A stretch of DNA of 9,681 nt from DALYLB01 sp046154695 (lineage in GTDB: Bacteria; Acidobacteriota; Blastocatellia; RBC074): positions 1 through 9,681 of the forward strand of contig JBJXFI010000416.1 of the NCBI GenBank assembly GCA_046154695.1. The letters are read 5' to 3'. A program made the position numbers and the translations under genes. Of the stretch, positions 8,501-9,681 are shown piece after piece. Positions within the stretch are counted from its first letter, which is position 1. The number at the start of each line of letters is the position of its first letter. The notes under the pieces are model-generated. The model saw only the letters and a program-made list of their open reading frames with translations, was not told the origin of the DNA and did no database searches.

Positions 8501-9632
8501 CTTCCGACGAAGGCACGCTCAGATGCCCCCACGGAAACGCATCGAGCGGAACGCCGCGCGTGATGTAGTGGTCGCCCTTCGCGCGCCACTGCGTCTGATC
8601 CAATCCCTCCCGGCCCGCATTCCTGCCGCGCCTGATCTCTCCGGTCCTGATGAGCGGCGACAGATTCCATAGATCGCTCTCTTTGCCGTTCGGGTAAAAC
8701 AGCACCAGCCCCGCGCCCGCCTCCACGCGGCGGCGAACCTCTTTGCGAATCTCTTCCGGATAACTCTCCCAGGCGTGCAGCCCCGGCCACAGAATCACGT
8801 CGTAATCGGGGCCGTTGAGCAGATTATCGGCAATGTAGGTATGCGCCAGGCTGTAGGCTCCTTCCCAGAATTCGCCGCCGAAGCTCCGATGTTCGTAAAA
8901 GTCGCCGAAGCCCCATTTGTTTGTGCCCTCGCTGCGGCCGATCGACGTCGCCTTGAAATCCAGGTCGAGCCGCTGCGCCAGTTCAATGATCCCGCGCCCG
9001 TCGGCGACATCTGAGATCGCGAACGCTCGAATCCGCCCGTTGATATAGGGTCTGGCCCACGCGACGTGTGGCGTGGCGATCTCCATCGAATAATCGACGT
9101 CCCAGCGGCCGCGCTCCTCCAGCACGGGATGAAACCGGTCGAGCGCGAAATAGTCGAAGTAAAACGCTCCGCCGCGCGGGGATTCCAGCGTGAGCGAGCG
9201 CATGTTTTGCAGCTCGACCTCCCGCGCCCTCGCCAGGCGCAGTTGCAGGTGATTGACGCCCGTGCGCAGCGCGAAGGTGTGAACATGCCGCCCGCCGTTC
9301 GCATCGCGCAGCCACACCTTCAACTCCGCCGGCTGCAAGGCCCAGGCGAACAGCAGCAGCGAATCCTTCCTGCGCCAATCCCGCGGAACCTTCGTCAGCT
9401 CGATTGTCCCTCCGTTTGCCGGAAACGCGGCTTCGAGCGAGGCGACATTCCATGCCGGAAAACGCTTCGCCCCGGCGAGGCGCACGCCTTCCGAGGCTTT
9501 GATCGAAGAGATCTCTTCCTGGTTTTCGAATGTGGCGAAAACTTCCTGCGCCCGGGCGGGCCTGCCGGCCAGCGCGCAAAATGACGCCATCAGGAGGAGA
9601 GTGAACGCGGCACTCTTGACTCGTCGAGGCAT
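5478..9632 (-). CDS. Exported multidomain GH42-like (beta-galactosidase-like) protein
   Basis: Probable secreted glycoside hydrolase of the GH42-like, clan GH-A type; substrate unknown. Residues are counted from the ATG at 9638. Residues 1-30 are a signal peptide (basic start, hydrophobic core TLLLMASFCALAG, likely cleavage after ARA). Residues 31-170 look like a beta-rich carbohydrate-binding region. Residues 265-445 look like a class I glutamine-amidotransferase (ThuA-like) fold (DYDVILWPG, then GKGRVVAFGY). Residues 455-645 look like Ig-type beta domains. Residues 650-960 resemble a GH42 barrel: YEEP (E773/E774) is the acid/base candidate, LNRQWSTSFSRWDEV is the GH42-type Trp-rich segment, and FWQFSTL sits near the barrel end. 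Residues 990-1180 resemble the GH42 trimerisation domain, and the rest is a C-terminal beta domain. It is far longer than a typical GH42 (about 650-700 residues). AAGGAG lies 9 bases from the ATG at 9632 but only 3 from the ATG at 9638, so 9632 is preferred. First gene of the apparent operon. No clear nucleophile Glu is seen, so catalysis is uncertain. Confidence 0.85.
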   Translation of the reverse strand: MPRRVKSAAFTLLLMASFCALAGRPARAQEVFATFENQEEISSIKASEGVRLAGAKRFPAWNVASLEAAFPANGGTIELTKVPRDWRRKDSLLLFAWALQPAELKVWLRDANGGRHVHTFALRTGVNHLQLRLARAREVELQNMRSLTLESPRGGAFYFDYFALDRFHPVLEERGRWDVDYSMEIATPHVAWARPYINGRIRAFAISDVADGRGIIELAQRLDLDFKATSIGRSEGTNKWGFGDFYEHRSFGGEFWEGAYSLAHTYIADNLLNGPDYDVILWPGLHAWESYPEEIRKEVRRRVEAGAGLVLFYPNGKESDLWNLSPLIRTGEIRRGRNAGREGLDQTQWRAKGDHYITRGVPLDAFPWGHLSVPSSEAAGDVLLETSRGTPVLAVKTVGKGRVVAFGYSERGMIPEVEEMFETGLRYAYHEYLWSLVSRAVVWAAKREPEGAIRGLQLSANSLSVTLDHAPDGAEVAVTIRSSFDEFGAMERLPVRQQTATLAFPAALSGGRHFAEAYLIDKGRGIDWAARAFEVPSAATIRDVTLESDRVKLGGRVNARLRLQAAGDCSVTARLYDNYDRLLDERRYPITTQVKTQGGARGEVEQAISLDSTGALTHLARVDCEVSVDGVRMDRRISEVFVLQPRRWDDYDIVMYLFSNEPIPGVWPAIDEQLRRLNITTLSSYTLSHSKHANFNIQAQTRISGQESPDGAKRDYYVKMKKRYAETRDKRLLAREYCLNDPGYRDLIRKELRELAEPWVGFSPMSYYVYEEPSLTCYVDELDLCFSPHTMRAMREWLKAEYKTLDALNRQWSTSFSRWDEVAPDDTYEAQRRGKFASWADHRTFMEKTYAETFEFVLGELRKLDPEGILLNSGTQESAPHNGSDYSRINQFTKHLNSYDGGNQFDFHRNFNPEVKISGGAGYGMLGKNVIYDFYRNLFKGANGGAYVFWQFSTLSPDLTLCQSGKEIAEGFSELRGAGIGRLIASGAPDNNRIAIHYSYPSIHGSWIVDGRIVPEVVYNTTSATHRGFNANRDGWVRLLRDSGLQFDFIAYGDVEKGGLIAGGYRAFILPMSVALSDREAAAIREFVRQGGTVIADALPGAMDEHCSFREPRALADVFGIAPAKFNREAIAAMQGEPDLKLAGATALRTEEGRPRLIENRFGQGRAYLLNYFLHRYPEEKLERKNGPALEKMKLLMAAAAITPAVRLASLAGERVVDCESYLFNYGSTALLGLVPDKDKPAPQRVRLAFGRKGVLYDVRQRRYLGAGSEFETEIEPAVPRLLALLEDRISGMELRAAASARLGEMVTAHFRLASSPRLRSVAVVKVTAPSGREMRYYGGNQEILNGAGTLGFRTALNDPAGTWRVSVTETISGETANAEIIIR
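5508..5513 (-). promoter_or_regulatory. Shine-Dalgarno site of the DUF5107-TPR gene, inside the upstream gene
   Basis: The minus strand reads GGAGAG, 7 bases before the ATG at 5500. It lies within the last codons of the GH42-like gene, which ends at 5478. This decides the start over the longer in-frame ATG at 5560 and fits coupled translation through the 23-base overlap. Confidence 0.7.
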
Positions 9633-9641
9633 AGACATGTT

Positions 9642-9647
9642 CTCCTT
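9642..9647 (-). promoter_or_regulatory. Shine-Dalgarno site of the first gene
   Basis: The minus strand reads AAGGAG here. It is 3 bases from the ATG at 9638 and 9 bases from the in-frame ATG at 9632. The usual spacing range favours the second ATG. The signal peptide is intact with either start. Confidence 0.7.
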
Positions 9648-9664
9648 GGAAAATGTTCGGAGTT

Positions 9665-9678
9665 CCGCCTTCAGGCGG
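9665..9678. repeat. Short palindrome upstream of the operon
   Basis: CCGCCT and AGGCGG form a perfect 6-bp inverted repeat with a 2-base centre (or 5 bp with a 4-base loop). It lies 26 bases before the ATG at 9638. It has no T-tract on either side in the visible sequence. It may be part of a dispersed palindromic repeat cut by the window edge, an operator, or the 3'-end hairpin of an unseen upstream gene. Confidence 0.4.
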
Positions 9679-9681
9679 CCG

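Noticed and set aside
7779..8672. Plus-strand open frame of 297 codons opposite the GH42-like gene
   Set aside because: Arg/Ala-rich antisense shadow without a domain.

Overview
The window is a high-GC bacterial segment, nearly all coding. Three large genes all lie on the minus strand, so transcription runs from the right edge to the left. No RNA gene, transposase, CRISPR array or phage gene is visible. The gene families (a GH42-like multidomain protein, a DUF5107-TPR protein and a two-lobed acetyl-xylan-esterase-type hydrolase), the high GC and the palindromic intergenic DNA would suit a polysaccharide-degrading bacterium of the Planctomycetota/Verrucomicrobiota, Acidobacteriota or a related candidate phylum. 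That placement is inference; there is no marker gene here.

Layout in transcription order. (1) Positions 9681-9633 are a short leader with a 6-bp palindrome and a strong AAGGAG ribosome binding site. (2) Positions 9632-5478 encode an exported protein of about 1,385 residues with an N-terminal carbohydrate-binding-like region, a glutamine-amidotransferase-like domain, Ig-like domains, a GH42-like barrel, a second amidotransferase-like (beta-galactosidase trimerisation type) domain and a C-terminal beta domain. (3) Positions 5500-2216 encode a 1,094-residue exported DUF5107 protein with a long TPR superhelix. Its start overlaps the previous gene by 23 bases, with its own ribosome binding site inside that gene. 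(4) Positions 2179-146 encode a 677-residue alpha/beta hydrolase with a Tat-like signal. It starts 36 bases after the previous stop. (5) Positions 145-1 are noncoding and carry three closely spaced hairpins.

The three genes look like one operon. All three products carry export signals, so together they look like an extracytoplasmic glycan-processing unit: a putative glycosidase, a putative glycan-binding or glycan-modifying protein on a TPR scaffold, and a carbohydrate-esterase-type hydrolase. The substrate cannot be read from the sequence. The most notable points are the apparent lack of a canonical GH42 nucleophile in the first protein, the twin amidotransferase-like domains flanking its barrel, the DUF5107-TPR fusion, the catalytically dead second lobe of the hydrolase, and the composite palindromic element at the left edge.
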